Assembly: GCA_033558025.1 (NCBI GenBank)
Contig: JAUCEF010000001.1
Location: 3,534,001 to 3,598,000 of the forward strand
Direction of reading: 5' to 3'
Origin: Phytophthora sp. 'mugwort'
Lineage: Eukaryota; Oomycota; Peronosporomycetes; Peronosporales; Peronosporaceae
Length of the DNA stretch: 64,000 bases
This document shows, in pieces, positions 24,016-33,467 of this stretch. Made by a program: the position numbers and the translations under genes. Under the pieces are notes generated by a model that worked only from the letters and a program-made list of their open reading frames with translations, made no database searches and was not told where the DNA came from. How positions within the stretch are numbered: the stretch's first letter is position 1; each line of letters starts with the position of its first letter.

Positions 24016-24363
24016 ATGGGCGTCGCCTCGGCCGTCACACAGGAGCATGTGGACACCGTGAAACAGTACGTGGCGCTGCGCCTCGAGAAACGAATTAAGG
24101 AGACGCTGCAACTCGTGAGCGACGACATCCAGTTCTACAGCCAGCGTGATGGAACCTACCAGGGCAAGGAACAGTTCCGAGAGTACCTGGGGAAGACCAA
24201 GATTGAAGGCAAGTGGGAGCCTGCCGCCATCGAGGACGGTGACAACGAGCACGTGGTCGTACGCGGCGTGGTCAAGATCTTCTACATCCCCGTCTCGGTC
24301 AAATCGACCTTCGCCTTCGACGAAGAGGGGCGTATCTGCAACATCCACACGAGCAAGGCGTAA
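24016..24363 (+). CDS. Small NTF2/SnoaL-like protein
   Basis: The frame is open from a TTG at 23965, but the first ATG is 24016 (ACTATGGGC), giving 115 residues. The N-terminal helix EHVDTVKQYVALRLEKRI is followed by DDIQFYSQRDGTYQGKEQF, typical of the cone-shaped alpha+beta NTF2/SnoaL fold where a small ligand pocket forms, then two beta strands (VVVRGVVKIFYIPVS and KSTFAFDEEGRICNIHT). Length fits a single-domain family member. No catalytic residue can be assigned. The nearest relatives would be conserved oomycete hypotheticals; function unknown. No membrane or secretion signal. Confidence 0.7.
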   Translation: MGVASAVTQEHVDTVKQYVALRLEKRIKETLQLVSDDIQFYSQRDGTYQGKEQFREYLGKTKIEGKWEPAAIEDGDNEHVVVRGVVKIFYIPVSVKSTFAFDEEGRICNIHTSKA

Positions 24364-24602
24364 GCTGTGGCGATGTAGCCATCGTCTTATACTGTCCTCT
24401 AGTAGCAGTATAGCTATGGTAAATGGCTCTTAAAAGGATTTGGTTTGGAAGACTTTAAAATGATGAACGGAAACCCATTTAAAAGTCGTACTTAGAAACG
24501 TGTCCATTGTACATCATTGCTTCATACATTTTCTCTATCAACTCCCTCAAGTGATCGAGTGAAAAAAAAACTCCTGACAAAACGTTGGTCCACTGCATCC
24601 CC
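24364..24602. other. Short intergenic region
   Basis: Contains the 3' end of the NTF2-like gene and the 5' flank of the chromodomain gene. Nothing specific seen. Confidence 0.4.
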
Positions 24603-26285
24603 ATGACGCAGGACGCGCCGGCGCGCCCCAAGCAGGAAGAGCTTTTCGGCAAGATGCACCTGGCCATGGACCACGTGCTGGCCAAGCAGCTCCTGGAGGC
24701 GCTGCCGCTCCCGGACTCGCTCAAGCTGCAGACAGAGACGCAGTCGCTCGCTACCACGTGGGTGCAAGTCACCGAGATCTTTGAAAAGCGCAAAGCGATG
24801 CTGCAGCGGCGTAAGGAGAAGGCCAAGATCAAGAACAAACAGCGCGAAGAGGCGTCTGTCACCAAGAAGAAAAAAACAAAAGAAAAAGAGACCGAGAAGT
24901 ACACAAAGACCAAAGTAAAGCAGAAGAGTAAGAGCCGCAGCTCGAGCGCCTCTCCGCGCAATGTAAAGAGCTCTCCAAGTGTCAACACGGAGAGGAAGAA
25001 TCACAAGAAGCAGGTGATTAGTCCAAAGGTGGAGAACGACGTTCCCGGGGTTAAGCTGAAGGAGGAGCCCAGCGCGTACGATAAATCTGTTTTGAAAAAA
25101 TTACGCAAACTACCAATGTGTCAGAGCATGGGGTTTGGCACCAACAAGTATAGGGCGATAGTGAAGTGGATGGAGCTGGACAAAGGCAAGGACGCAGGTA
25201 CCTCGGCGGACTTAATTGAGCTGTTGACAAGGTTACAACTTGGGGCAGTGGTGGAGAAGAAAAGCAAACAAAAGTTGAGTCGCAAACGCTCATTGGAGTC
25301 ATTGGATGACACGCTGCGCACTGAAAATCGTAATAGACGGAAGTTGTCGAAAGCAGAGCGAGGACAAAGCAAGCGGGAGTCATTTGGGGATGAAGACGAG
25401 GTGGTGTATGAGTCTGAAGAAGACGAGGAAGAACCAGAATATAACGGAGGGTACTCCGATTCAGACGAAGCAGAATTTGTACCAGATTTGGATAATAGTC
25501 CGCCACCTGAAAAGTCCAAGAAACGTGCAGTAGAGAAGGCACCAAAGAGACAAAAGCAGGAGGTTCTCGAAAAGAAGGAAGACGAGCATGCCAGTAGCAG
25601 TGCGAGTGGCTCTCAGTTAACCTCCAAGGACCATCTAGCAGCTGTTGTGGCGAAGATCAGGGCAGACGATGTGGTATCTGGGAAGGCAGATGCCAAGTAT
25701 CTTTCCTACGAAAAGGAGTCGGAATCCGTTAAACCTGGCGCTTCGCCGAAGTCCGCTATTGTATTGGACGATAGCGAGGAGGAAGAGGAAGAGGATGAGA
25801 CAAAAGAACAAGACTCGTCAACTGATGACGATCAAGGTCTATTCGATCTGAACGAAGAAGACGTGTATGTTGTCGAGGCTATTTTGTGTGTCAAAGAAGG
25901 ACGATCTCTACTCTCAGCAGGACGCCGTCAAAAGGAAGCCGATTTGTATCTCGTCAAATGGGATGGCTACAACGAGCTGACCTGGGAACCAGACGAGAAT
26001 ATCCCGCAGCGACTCATCGAGATGTTCCGCGAGCGCGAACGCGCCAAGCGAGCATGTCAGTATCAGATCAAGGTGGCTCATGAGCGCCGAGAGGTGATCA
26101 ACGTGACAACACAGCAAAAAGAGGTGATCTACATGATCCAGTGGATTAACCAAGATAATGCTGTATGGGAATCACGGACAACACTCCCGAGTAAGACGCA
26201 AATATGGCTTGAGAAGGTTCTCGGTGGCCCAGCTGCTAAGAAACGGCGCGAGACAAAAGCTGCGAAACAGTATATCTATCAGTAG
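24603..26285 (+). CDS. Chromodomain protein, probable chromatin reader
   Basis: 560 residues from the ATG at 24603 (the open frame reaches a TTG at 24585). Residues 55-150 are strongly basic (RRKEKAKIKNKQREE, many KK/RS runs), 270-320 and 395-418 are acidic Ser/Glu/Asp tracts. At about residues 421-474 lies a chromodomain: VYVVEAILCVKEG, DLYLVKWDGYNELTWEP, ENIPQRLIEMF, with the aromatic cage positions Tyr/Trp/Trp present. A second related module follows at about 485-540 (VIYMIQWINQDNAVWES), resembling a degenerate chromo or chromo-shadow domain. The architecture (basic/acidic tail plus chromo pair) resembles HP1-like or CDY-like readers of methylated histone tails in the nucleus. The target mark is not predictable. 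It is not part of an integrase: no DDE or gag frames adjoin. Confidence 0.83.
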   Translation: MTQDAPARPKQEELFGKMHLAMDHVLAKQLLEALPLPDSLKLQTETQSLATTWVQVTEIFEKRKAMLQRRKEKAKIKNKQREEASVTKKKKTKEKETEKYTKTKVKQKSKSRSSSASPRNVKSSPSVNTERKNHKKQVISPKVENDVPGVKLKEEPSAYDKSVLKKLRKLPMCQSMGFGTNKYRAIVKWMELDKGKDAGTSADLIELLTRLQLGAVVEKKSKQKLSRKRSLESLDDTLRTENRNRRKLSKAERGQSKRESFGDEDEVVYESEEDEEEPEYNGGYSDSDEAEFVPDLDNSPPPEKSKKRAVEKAPKRQKQEVLEKKEDEHASSSASGSQLTSKDHLAAVVAKIRADDVVSGKADAKYLSYEKESESVKPGASPKSAIVLDDSEEEEEEDETKEQDSSTDDDQGLFDLNEEDVYVVEAILCVKEGRSLLSAGRRQKEADLYLVKWDGYNELTWEPDENIPQRLIEMFRERERAKRACQYQIKVAHERREVINVTTQQKEVIYMIQWINQDNAVWESRTTLPSKTQIWLEKVLGGPAAKKRRETKAAKQYIYQ

Positions 26286-26541
26286 CTGCAGCGAATGGCG
26301 ATCATAACATGTCGGAGAAGCTCGCATCCAGTATAGTCGCCCCTTGTGTCACCTCGCTATGCGATATTGATGCTACAAAAGTGAGCACTGAATGGAAGAA
26401 GTACAAATGAATGAAGAATGAGTCAAGGTCTCGTCAGAAATTGACGCCGCAATTCGCGGCAATGGCACAACTATCAATTCTTGGTTCTTGAGTGCGCTCA
26501 ATCGCTCCCTTCCTGCTTGTCGTGTCCTGTTCCGCTCTTTC
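26286..26541. other. Convergent intergenic region
   Basis: 3' ends of the chromodomain gene (plus) and Rpn12 (minus) face each other across 256 bp. No gene seen. Confidence 0.5.
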
Positions 26542-27479
26542 TTATACGATACGGTCCAATTCCGTCGCATACGCAAGCGTCTCACCAACTAGTCTCAAAG
26601 AAGGAATGTCCGAGGCACCAAGAGACTTCTCTGGCGCCTTGAACCACACCCGGCCTTCACGAACGACCCAATCAGGCTTTTGCTCCTGAATGTAGGTGCT
26701 AAGCTCGGCAACCGAGTCAAATATGAGCATCTTCTGTGCATCTGCGAGCGTGAGGCACTGGTAAGCCACCTCAGCACAATCGGCGATGTTCTCGCGCACA
26801 GTCTGTAGCAATTGCGACAGGAAGAAGGGGAAGTACGGGTTGGGCACGTTCGTGCGCGACTCCAGCACCTTGTTGTACGTGCCTTCCATCAGATATTGCT
26901 CCAGTTTGACTGCAAAAGCGATGTTGGGGTCCTGGCGGCTCTGCTCGGGGAGCAGCTCCAGCTCGTTGTGGAACTCGGCCATGCGGTTCTCCACCAACAG
27001 CTGCAGCAGCCTCGTGCCCAGGATCGGGTAATGCAGCGGCGACGGCTCCAATCCGCTGCTGTAGTACACCTTAAGCTGAATCATGCTGCGCTCGAACGCC
27101 GTCATGTCCTCGCGGAGGATGCTCAGCAGTGTGGCGCTCTCCAGCACGTGGCCTGCACCAGCGAGAGAGAAAGAACGTAAGTTTAGGGGTCATTATTTTC
27201 AATAATGCAGGTCAATAGCCACGTACGCGCAAGCTGCAACTCGTGTTTGGCAGTAGGGGAGTCGATGCCACAGGGAGGCAGTGCCGGCAGCGTCGTCAGC
27301 GCCATCTATAAGACGGATACATAGAGGTCAGATTTCGTGTGGATTTCGCTTTCTGCTGGCCATAGGGCACGCACCTTGAGCTGTCCGAGGAGCTTGGTGG
27401 CCTCGTCCACCTGTTTGCCTTCGATGGCGGCGCGCAGCACCTGTGCCTCCTTGTCCAGAGCTTCGAGATTCGCCGACAT
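26542..27479 (-). CDS. RPN12: 26S proteasome non-ATPase subunit Rpn12 (PSMD8-like), three exons
   Basis: A lid component of the 19S regulatory particle, needed for lid-base assembly. Exons: 27479-27375 (35 codons, MSANLEALDKEAQVL...), 27305-27227, 27152-26542. Introns are 69 and 74 bp with GT...AG ends (GTGCGT, GTACGT donors). The joined coding length is 795 bp in one frame, 264 residues, close to the usual 257-274. The C-terminal two thirds forms the PSMD8/CSN8/eIF3K helical domain with the winged-helix end: YPILGTRLLQLLVENRMAEFH, LEQYLMEGTYNKVLE and CLTLADAQKMLIFDS. The small C-terminal winged helix (DWVVREGRVWF) is complete. Housekeeping gene in the core block, head-to-tail with the 5'-nucleotidase on the same strand, 127 bp apart. 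Confidence 0.93.
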
Positions 27480-27606
27480 GTCAACTCGGGGGTATTATAT
27501 CTTTAGTATTAAGGGGAGCGGTGCGATCCAAGGAAATTGAACTGTGAAGCATTATTCCTAAGGTCATTATAAAGCATATTTAAGTGTTTTAGGGTTAACG
27601 TTGCTA

Positions 27607-28818
27607 TCAGTTTGTAGCCATATACAGTTCAAGATCCTTCTTGTTGCCTTCCTGGCCCGCAGTGATCTGTTCGATCAGCATCTCCACGGGGACAAGACTC
27701 GCGTCGTGGGTGAATACGACGTCGTAGAGGTCGAGGTATTCGTCCAGTGCCTCGTCCACATGCACATTGAGGAACCCGATGCGTATGATCTCTTCTGCGT
27801 TCAACCCCTCGGCCATTCGGACGTCGCCTCGCGAGTCTCCCAGCAGCAGCACATTGCGGCGCTTACCCAGCTGGCAGTCCTTCCAGAATGTCGAGTCGAG
27901 CAGCACACGCGCAGTCTTGTTAAGTGAGTGGATAACCGTCCCATCGAAGCCTTCAATGACCCCCTGGGCGTCGAACCGCATCATATTGGACACCACGTGC
28001 ACATTGCTAGGCGTTGATGCCTGGCTCTTGGAGCTCGTAACGTCATCTTCGCCGTTGCGCTTGCGCTCAGCAGCAAACTCTCGCTCCAGTGCAGCGTGAA
28101 TGACGTCGTAGATCCCCGCAGAGAAAATCAGTGTTGGCACATGCTGGTCGTGCAGCAGCTTGAACAGAGGGTGGAAGCCCCGACGAAAGCTCAACGAGCC
28201 AAGAGCCACCGCTTGGTCCACCTGCGTCTTGGTCAGCTTATACTCAATCAGAAGTGCGTGCGCGCTATTCCACCATTGTTCCATGAACGGCAGCTTCTCC
28301 TTCGCCGACAACGTCGGTGACATCTCCACAGGATAGAATTTTGCAAAAAGTTCTTGTTCTCCGACACATACCTGCGGCTTCAGCACATTGCTGGTCATGA
28401 GCAGTCCGTGGCTGCTGTTCTCCTGCTCCAATGGCGCCTTGGAGTCACTGCGTCGCTTGTAATACGGTGTTAGCGTTCGGTCGAAGTCGGCGATCACCAA
28501 CAACTGGTCGACTCCGTCCTGCGTGAACTTTTTCATCTTCTGAGCGAACGCATCTGCCATCATATAAGGTTAAAAATGTTCAACGTGGCAATAATTAAAA
28601 AAAAAAATTGATTTCTTACCAGGGTCTCCGATGATCATTCGAGGGGCACGGCGTTGATGGCCATCGCTGTAGGAATGGGCTTGAATAGAAGGGCAGGCCG
28701 TCGACGCATCGGCGCCTGAGCAACACGTACTCGAGCGAGACGCCAATAGCAACCCGCCCGTTACAGTACAGAGCGGTAGAAGCGTGGAGCGAAACAAAAG
28801 GAGCGGGCGCCACGCCAT
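27607..28818 (-). CDS. Pyrimidine 5'-nucleotidase (UMPH-1/NT5C3 type), two exons
   Basis: HAD-superfamily phosphatase that removes phosphate from UMP/CMP. Exon 1 is 28818-28620, exon 2 is 28553-27607, with a 66-bp intron (GTAAGA donor, GGCAG acceptor); joined 1146 bp, 381 residues. Exon 1 encodes a hydrophobic N-terminus (MAWRPLLLFRSTLLP, then VTGGLLLAS), a signal anchor or transit sequence. Exon 2 carries HAD motif I VIADFDRTLTPY with the nucleophile and acid Asp pair, PTLIFSAGIYDVI (motif II region), and LLLGDSRGDVRMAEG (motif IV with metal Asp). FDGTVIHSLNK and DLYDVVFTHDASLVP are UMPH-1 landmarks. A paralogue with the same first intron position lies at 54479. All catalytic residues visible. 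Confidence 0.92.
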
Positions 28819-29132
28819 TATTCTGCACTACAAATGGAGCAAACAAAACAATTGTACTACACGCGCTATAAAGTTCTTCGGTAAGCTTTAAAGTATGGAT
28901 AGCATACAGTATTGGCTTTTCCGAAATAAATTGTTTGGGTGATCGAAAACAATACTCCAAAATATATTGTGTATTTTTGGTACAAACACTATAGGCTATT
29001 TTCGGAAGCCTATTTTCGTCCTGTTCATATGTGTTTTGGGGATATTATAATATTGTGCCTTTCTGCCAAAACGCCCTCCATTATATGGCCCTTCGTAGGA
29101 GGAGAGGTATTACGAAAGCCCTCCTAACTGAC
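28819..29132. other. Intergenic, boundary of second transposon island
   Basis: AT-rich 5' flank of the 5'-nucleotidase. No gene seen. Confidence 0.5.
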
Positions 29133-29623
29133 TAGGTACAGATTTGGACAGAAAGATACGACGGAAGCAAAACAATGACACATTGTTTTTTTGGGGCGTG
29201 CATTACAAAATTCTAGCCAATGAGGTCGCAGGAGTTGCAGGCCTCCAAGTCCACTCATAATTCGAGGTGAAAATGGGGGACGCCGCGGAGGACAGATTGC
29301 TGAAGCTAGACTCACCAGATAGGGCAGGGGACGTCAGCAGGTGCACCTACTGACTTGGAAACTCAGCACCAAGGTCACCCTTTTCGGGCGATTAAGTGGG
29401 AATTGAAACTCGGCTGTAAAAAAGAGGTCGCAAAACCGGTTGAGCCACAGAGCGACGTTTCATCGGTGCCAAAGTCAATTTTGCTATGCGTACTTAAATT
29501 TAGTGTCCGAGTTCTGATTGGTTAAATATCAGGGCTGGCTACAAATGTCACTTTGTTGTGTCCGCACCTGTCACCATACAACAGAAAAAGCTCGTCACAT
29601 CTTTCTGTCCAAATCTGTACCTA
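29133..29623. mobile_element. MITE-like element with 25-bp perfect inverted ends and TA flanks
   Basis: 29133-29157 and 29599-29623 are exact reverse complements. The outermost two bases of each arm are TA, so the element proper is probably 29135-29621 (GGTACAGATTTGG...) with a TA target duplication, as in Tc1/mariner-type insertions. No coding capacity inside. About 487 bp, within MITE range. It lies 78 bp from the LTR of the chromovirus. Confidence 0.8.
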
Positions 29624-29700
29624 TGTCTAACCTACCTAAACTTACCCCTAACCTCATCTGATACATAGGATCCATCCCTGATCTGCTGGTGGCTCTTTCT

Positions 29701-30019
29701 GTGACGGGGCACACAATATACAAACTCTCAGTGAATGGCAGTTCACTAGTCCCTGGCCTGTGACTGTTACCAAAATTAGGTAGATTTAAGACTGAATACA
29801 TTTATAGGTGACCCATCTACATACTAACTATTAGTCACCTATAAAGCTCCCTAGATGTTATCCTATGAGTGGCTCTGAGGTCTTTGTATCATATCTGTGG
29901 TACCTATCCATGACGTCATTATCGTCGACGTCATAGTGATGTTTGGCAACATCACTTAGTGTACTTGGGTACACTTGCTCTGAAGAGTGACTCAGTACTC
30001 TTCATGTAACTCCGTTACA
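29701..30019 (-). repeat. 3' LTR of chromovirus
   Basis: 319 bp; starts TGTGACGGGG and ends CCGTTACA on the plus strand. A direct copy of 37230-37550, with a diverged first 30 bp and scattered changes. Contains an ATGACGTCATTATCG..GACGTCAT palindromic core, in both LTRs, resembling a CRE/ATF-type site. Confidence 0.9.
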
Positions 30020-30208
30020 CCCCCCACTTAGGTTCGGTTTACCGACCATCCAGGGCGAGTGAAAGGAAATCTTCGTCTTTCACTCTCCAAGTCGTATTAC
30101 ATCGATTTCGCTGCAGTTGGTTTCCGCAGCCGGCTCATTTCCTTTTGAGCCCGAGCACTTCCGCGTGCTTTTCTTCTTCTTCTTCGGCTTCCACGTCAGC
30201 CTTAAGCA

Positions 30209-32170
30209 TGACCAAGACTCGGTCTGGTAGCGGTGCGAAAGCGCCTGCCAATCCTGTTGCTTCCAAGCAGCAGGCTAAGAGCTGTAAGCCGTCCGGCAAA
30301 GGCTCTGCCGCTAAGGAATCCAGCAAGGTGGCATTAAGGGGGTGACTCCCAAGGCAGTTGAACCGCCTGAGGGAGACCCTGAGCTCCTCGTGGATTATGA
30401 GGACTCGGACAAGTCCCCATGTCCTGGGGTGATAACGAGATCCCGCTCTTCAAGGGGTCTGACGGCGGCCCATGCTCACCCAAGGAGGACGAAGAGAATC
30501 CTCGTTCTCCGGTCAAGAACTTGACGCTCGCTGAGGCAGCTGCCCGCGTCAAGGCTGCTAAGGCCGCAGCAGCCTCGGAAATCAGCCGCAAGCAGCGAGC
30601 TGCTTCCAGTTCTCCGATCCGGTGAAGGGCATGAAACCCTCACGCTCACGAACAAGGAACTCTTCGATTTCTCTTCCGATGAGGAGGAAGAGGGCCAAGT
30701 CGGCCGAGAGATCTCCAACGATCTCGACGGGCAGCAGTCGGAGTATCAGGCTGCTCGTCATAAGGGAGCGCGGTCCCCGGCGACCCGGTCGCCTGTGAAG
30801 TACTCTTCACCTGTTCGTGGAAGTCCGCCTTACGCTCCCGGGTACTTCCCTCCTGAGGAGTCCCATGGAGCCGACGCCTACATGGGCCAGCTCCAGCCGC
30901 CTCGCGTGCCTCTTGGCGGGCGCTCTTCTCGGGGCGCTTATGAACGCCACCTGGTGGTCAAGCAGCCCCTGTCCCAAAACGTGAGCATTGCTTAGTGCGT
31001 GCTCCTGGCACCGTACAACATCCCGCTCAAGGAGTTCACGAGCCGGCGAAAGCAGCCTGAGCTCCGGTCGGGACTCCGACCTGTGTGGGGCTATCCAGCC
31101 GTGATGCCCCCACACTGTGGCTCTTTCCAAGAGGCCGAGGCCGTCTTTTGGAAGTGGGCATCTACGCGCTGCTCACCAGGACAACTCGAGGTTCTCCGGC
31201 ACTATCTTACCCTGGAGGCCATCCTTGACCTCCAAGATCTGCGTATTGAATTTGCCCATGTGGTAGGCAAACGGCAGCTCTCTCGAAAACTGCAGAAGCA
31301 TTCCGCTTCTAGCGCTCACGATGAGCGCGGGTATGGTCTTCGTTCTACGACCACACCCCGTTCGGGCAAGAAAGCCCGAACTACTTACGAAGCCGCCGCC
31401 GATTCTGTTCCCAGATCGCGACAGCCTTCGGGCAATCAGCCTGGAGCCGTTCGTACGGCTCCCGGGAGCACTCAGCTTCCGAGTACCCTCTCCACTTCAC
31501 GCGGAACTGGCGCTTCCCGTGAATGCGCCGCTCCTGAAGCACACGCTCCACGTGGTAGTGGGTCTCCCCATTACGATCGAGGAGAGGGGTGGTGCCCTCG
31601 AACGAGTACGCGTATGAGGCGCCACCCCTCCGGTCCAGTTCAGGACCTGATGTGCCGCCTTCGGCTCCACCTCGTGTCGTTGAAGACACCGCTCTCCGTC
31701 GTCGAGTCCTTGCGTTTGAGATTGCGCTTGGGCTTGGTGAGGGCGGGGCTGCTGCCGCCCAGGCCGGGAGCGTTGGGGTCCTTGGGCCGATTCGTGACGA
31801 CGATTCACGTCGTACGAATGACGTGGACGAGATTTTCCAACGTCTGGATGCCTTTTGGGCGTCCCTGGACCGAGCCCAACGGGAGTTATCTCTCCTTCGG
31901 GACCTCCTGCGGCCTGTGCCTCAGGCGGGAGCGCCTCCTGCGTACTCCCAGCCGTATCACTATGGCTCATACTCGGCGTATGCAGCCGGGGTTCCTTCGT
32001 ATGGAGCCCCTTCCGCGGCCCCGCAAGGGACCTGGCTTCTGGCCCCTGGGCGCGCTCAGAGAAAAAGGTCGCAGCCTCGCTTTGTAGAACTGGGGCCTGT
32101 GAGCCCTGCGGATCATGGTACCGTTTCAGACGGCCCACGTAGAACGTCGGATGGGTCGTCATCGACTTAG
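30209..32170 (+). CDS. Additional antisense open region in the chromovirus (broken)
   Basis: Runs on the plus strand, opposite to gag-pol, starting 190 bp inside the 3' LTR. The ATG at 30209 opens MTKTRSGSGAKAPAN; the frame then changes near 30335-30420, continues through NLTLAEAAARVKAAKAAAA and a SSDEEEEG acidic tract near 30680, and runs open from about 30700 to 32087 apart from one TAG at 30993-30995. A core at 31010-31300 reads YNIPLKEFTSRRKQPELR, GYPAVMPP, LEVLRHYLTLEAILDLQDL and RIEFAHVVGKRQLS. A later plus frame at 31589-32170 is also protein-like (VDEIFQRLDAFWASLDRAQRE, then Tyr/Ser/Ala-rich YGSYSAYAAGVPSYG) but overlaps the chromodomain and integrase linker. The core has a homologue in the element at 62.4-64 kb. 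No known domain recognised; possibly a gag-like or accessory protein. Confidence 0.55.
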
Positions 32171-32537
32171 GCAGGTCAATGGTATATGCCGCACCAAGCC
32201 TGGCCAGGATCGCAAAGGGTCCAATGAAGAGGTGCTTCAGCTTGTTGCTCCCAACGGAACTTACCGTGGCGAGTGGCAAGTTCCTAGTGTCTAGTAGGAC
32301 TAAATCTCCCACATTAAACACGTTTAAGTTTCCTCTTCCTTTCTTGTCAGAGTACTCCTTTTGTTTGTCCTGTGCCGCTGCCATGACATCACGGACACGG
32401 CTGATTACGTTCAGCCTGGTGTCTATAAAGACTCCACTTGTTTCCGCAAGGAAATCGGTCTCGTATCCGAGACCTGGGAGGAAAGCGCTTTCCGAGCTTC
32501 CCCCCCACTTATAATTGAAGCCGGGGTGCTGCCTCAA
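31381..32537 (-). pseudogene. Chromovirus integrase C-terminus, long linker and chromodomain
   Basis: The minus frame 32537-31497 begins after the integrase core and contains GDLVLLDTRNLPL, KLKHLFIGPFAILARLG and HPTFYVGRLKRYHDPQG, the GPF/Y module of chromoviruses. About 130 residues of low-complexity linker follow, then the frame shifts and 31560-31381 gives HYHVERVLQERRIHGKRQF and RVKWRGYSEAECS, a chromodomain lacking the expected second aromatic (Trp replaced after ECS). The linker is unusually long for the family and coincides with the antisense open frame. Inactive because of the frameshift. Confidence 0.85.
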
Positions 32538-33433
32538 AAAGTGAGCGGCACCCGTGGATGGCGTAAGCCATTCAGATAGAATGGGGTATACCCGGTCGAC
32601 GTATGAACCGCATTGTTGAGTGCAAACTCAACTACTGGCAGGCGTTCGGACCAAGTGCGAGGAGCCTCCGCACAGACACTGCGTAGAGTGTCCTCAAGCA
32701 CTCGGTTGACACGCTCCGTCTGCCCATCCGTCTGCGGATGATCGGCAGTGGACATGTGCAGCCTCGTTCCAAGTAGTTGGAACAGCGTTCGCCAGAACGC
32801 GGCGGTAAACCGCTGGTCACGATCCGAGACAATTGTCTCCGGCAGACCATGATGGCGGAAAACGCCATCCAGGAACAGCTTCGCAACCTGTTCCTCGGTC
32901 ACTGTGTCTTTGACCGGAGCAAGACGCACCATCTTGCTCAGACGGCACACGAACACCACGATGCCGGTGTTTCCGTGGCCGTCAGCAGGAAGTCCGAAGA
33001 TGAAATCCAGACTGATCGACTTCCAGCAGTCCGCTGGAACGGGCAGGCTCTGCAAAGGAGCCGAGGCGTGCCCGGCGGGTTTCACCCGCTGACATGTTTC
33101 ACATGTCTTCACGTAATGTGCGACCCACTTGTACTGTGGGCCCACCAAAAGTACTGAGAGACCGATTGGAAGGTCTTCTCGCGGCCCAAGTGACCGCTGG
33201 ACGGCGCATCGTGCGCCTCCAGTAGGATGTTCAAAGTTGAGATCCTCGTCGTTTGGAACGACTACCCGAGGGGGTTCATGGGGCTCCACTCGATAGTAGA
33301 GCAGGCCATCGGCCCACTCGTATCGATTAAGCTGAGCTCTCCGACGTGGCGTGAGCCACTCGGCCTTGGCTTCTTTGCCAGCGGCCAGGAAACTCACCAA
33401 AGGTGCCAGGGCTTCGTCGCCCCGATACGCCAT
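32534..33433 (-). pseudogene. Gypsy integrase core and RNase H end
   Basis: A 299-codon frame. The zinc HHCC part is partly scrambled (frame lost in GGARCAVQRSLGPRED), but YVKTCETCQRVKPAGH is intact. The catalytic triad is visible: Asp in SISLDFIFGLPADG, Asp in SDRDQRFTAAFW and Glu in TDGQTERVNRVLEDTLR. It joins the C-terminal GPF/Y module by overlapping 4 bp in another frame, a shift that breaks pol. Confidence 0.9.
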
Positions 33434-33467
33434 GCGTACCTGATCATATAGATCGGTCTGACGCGAC

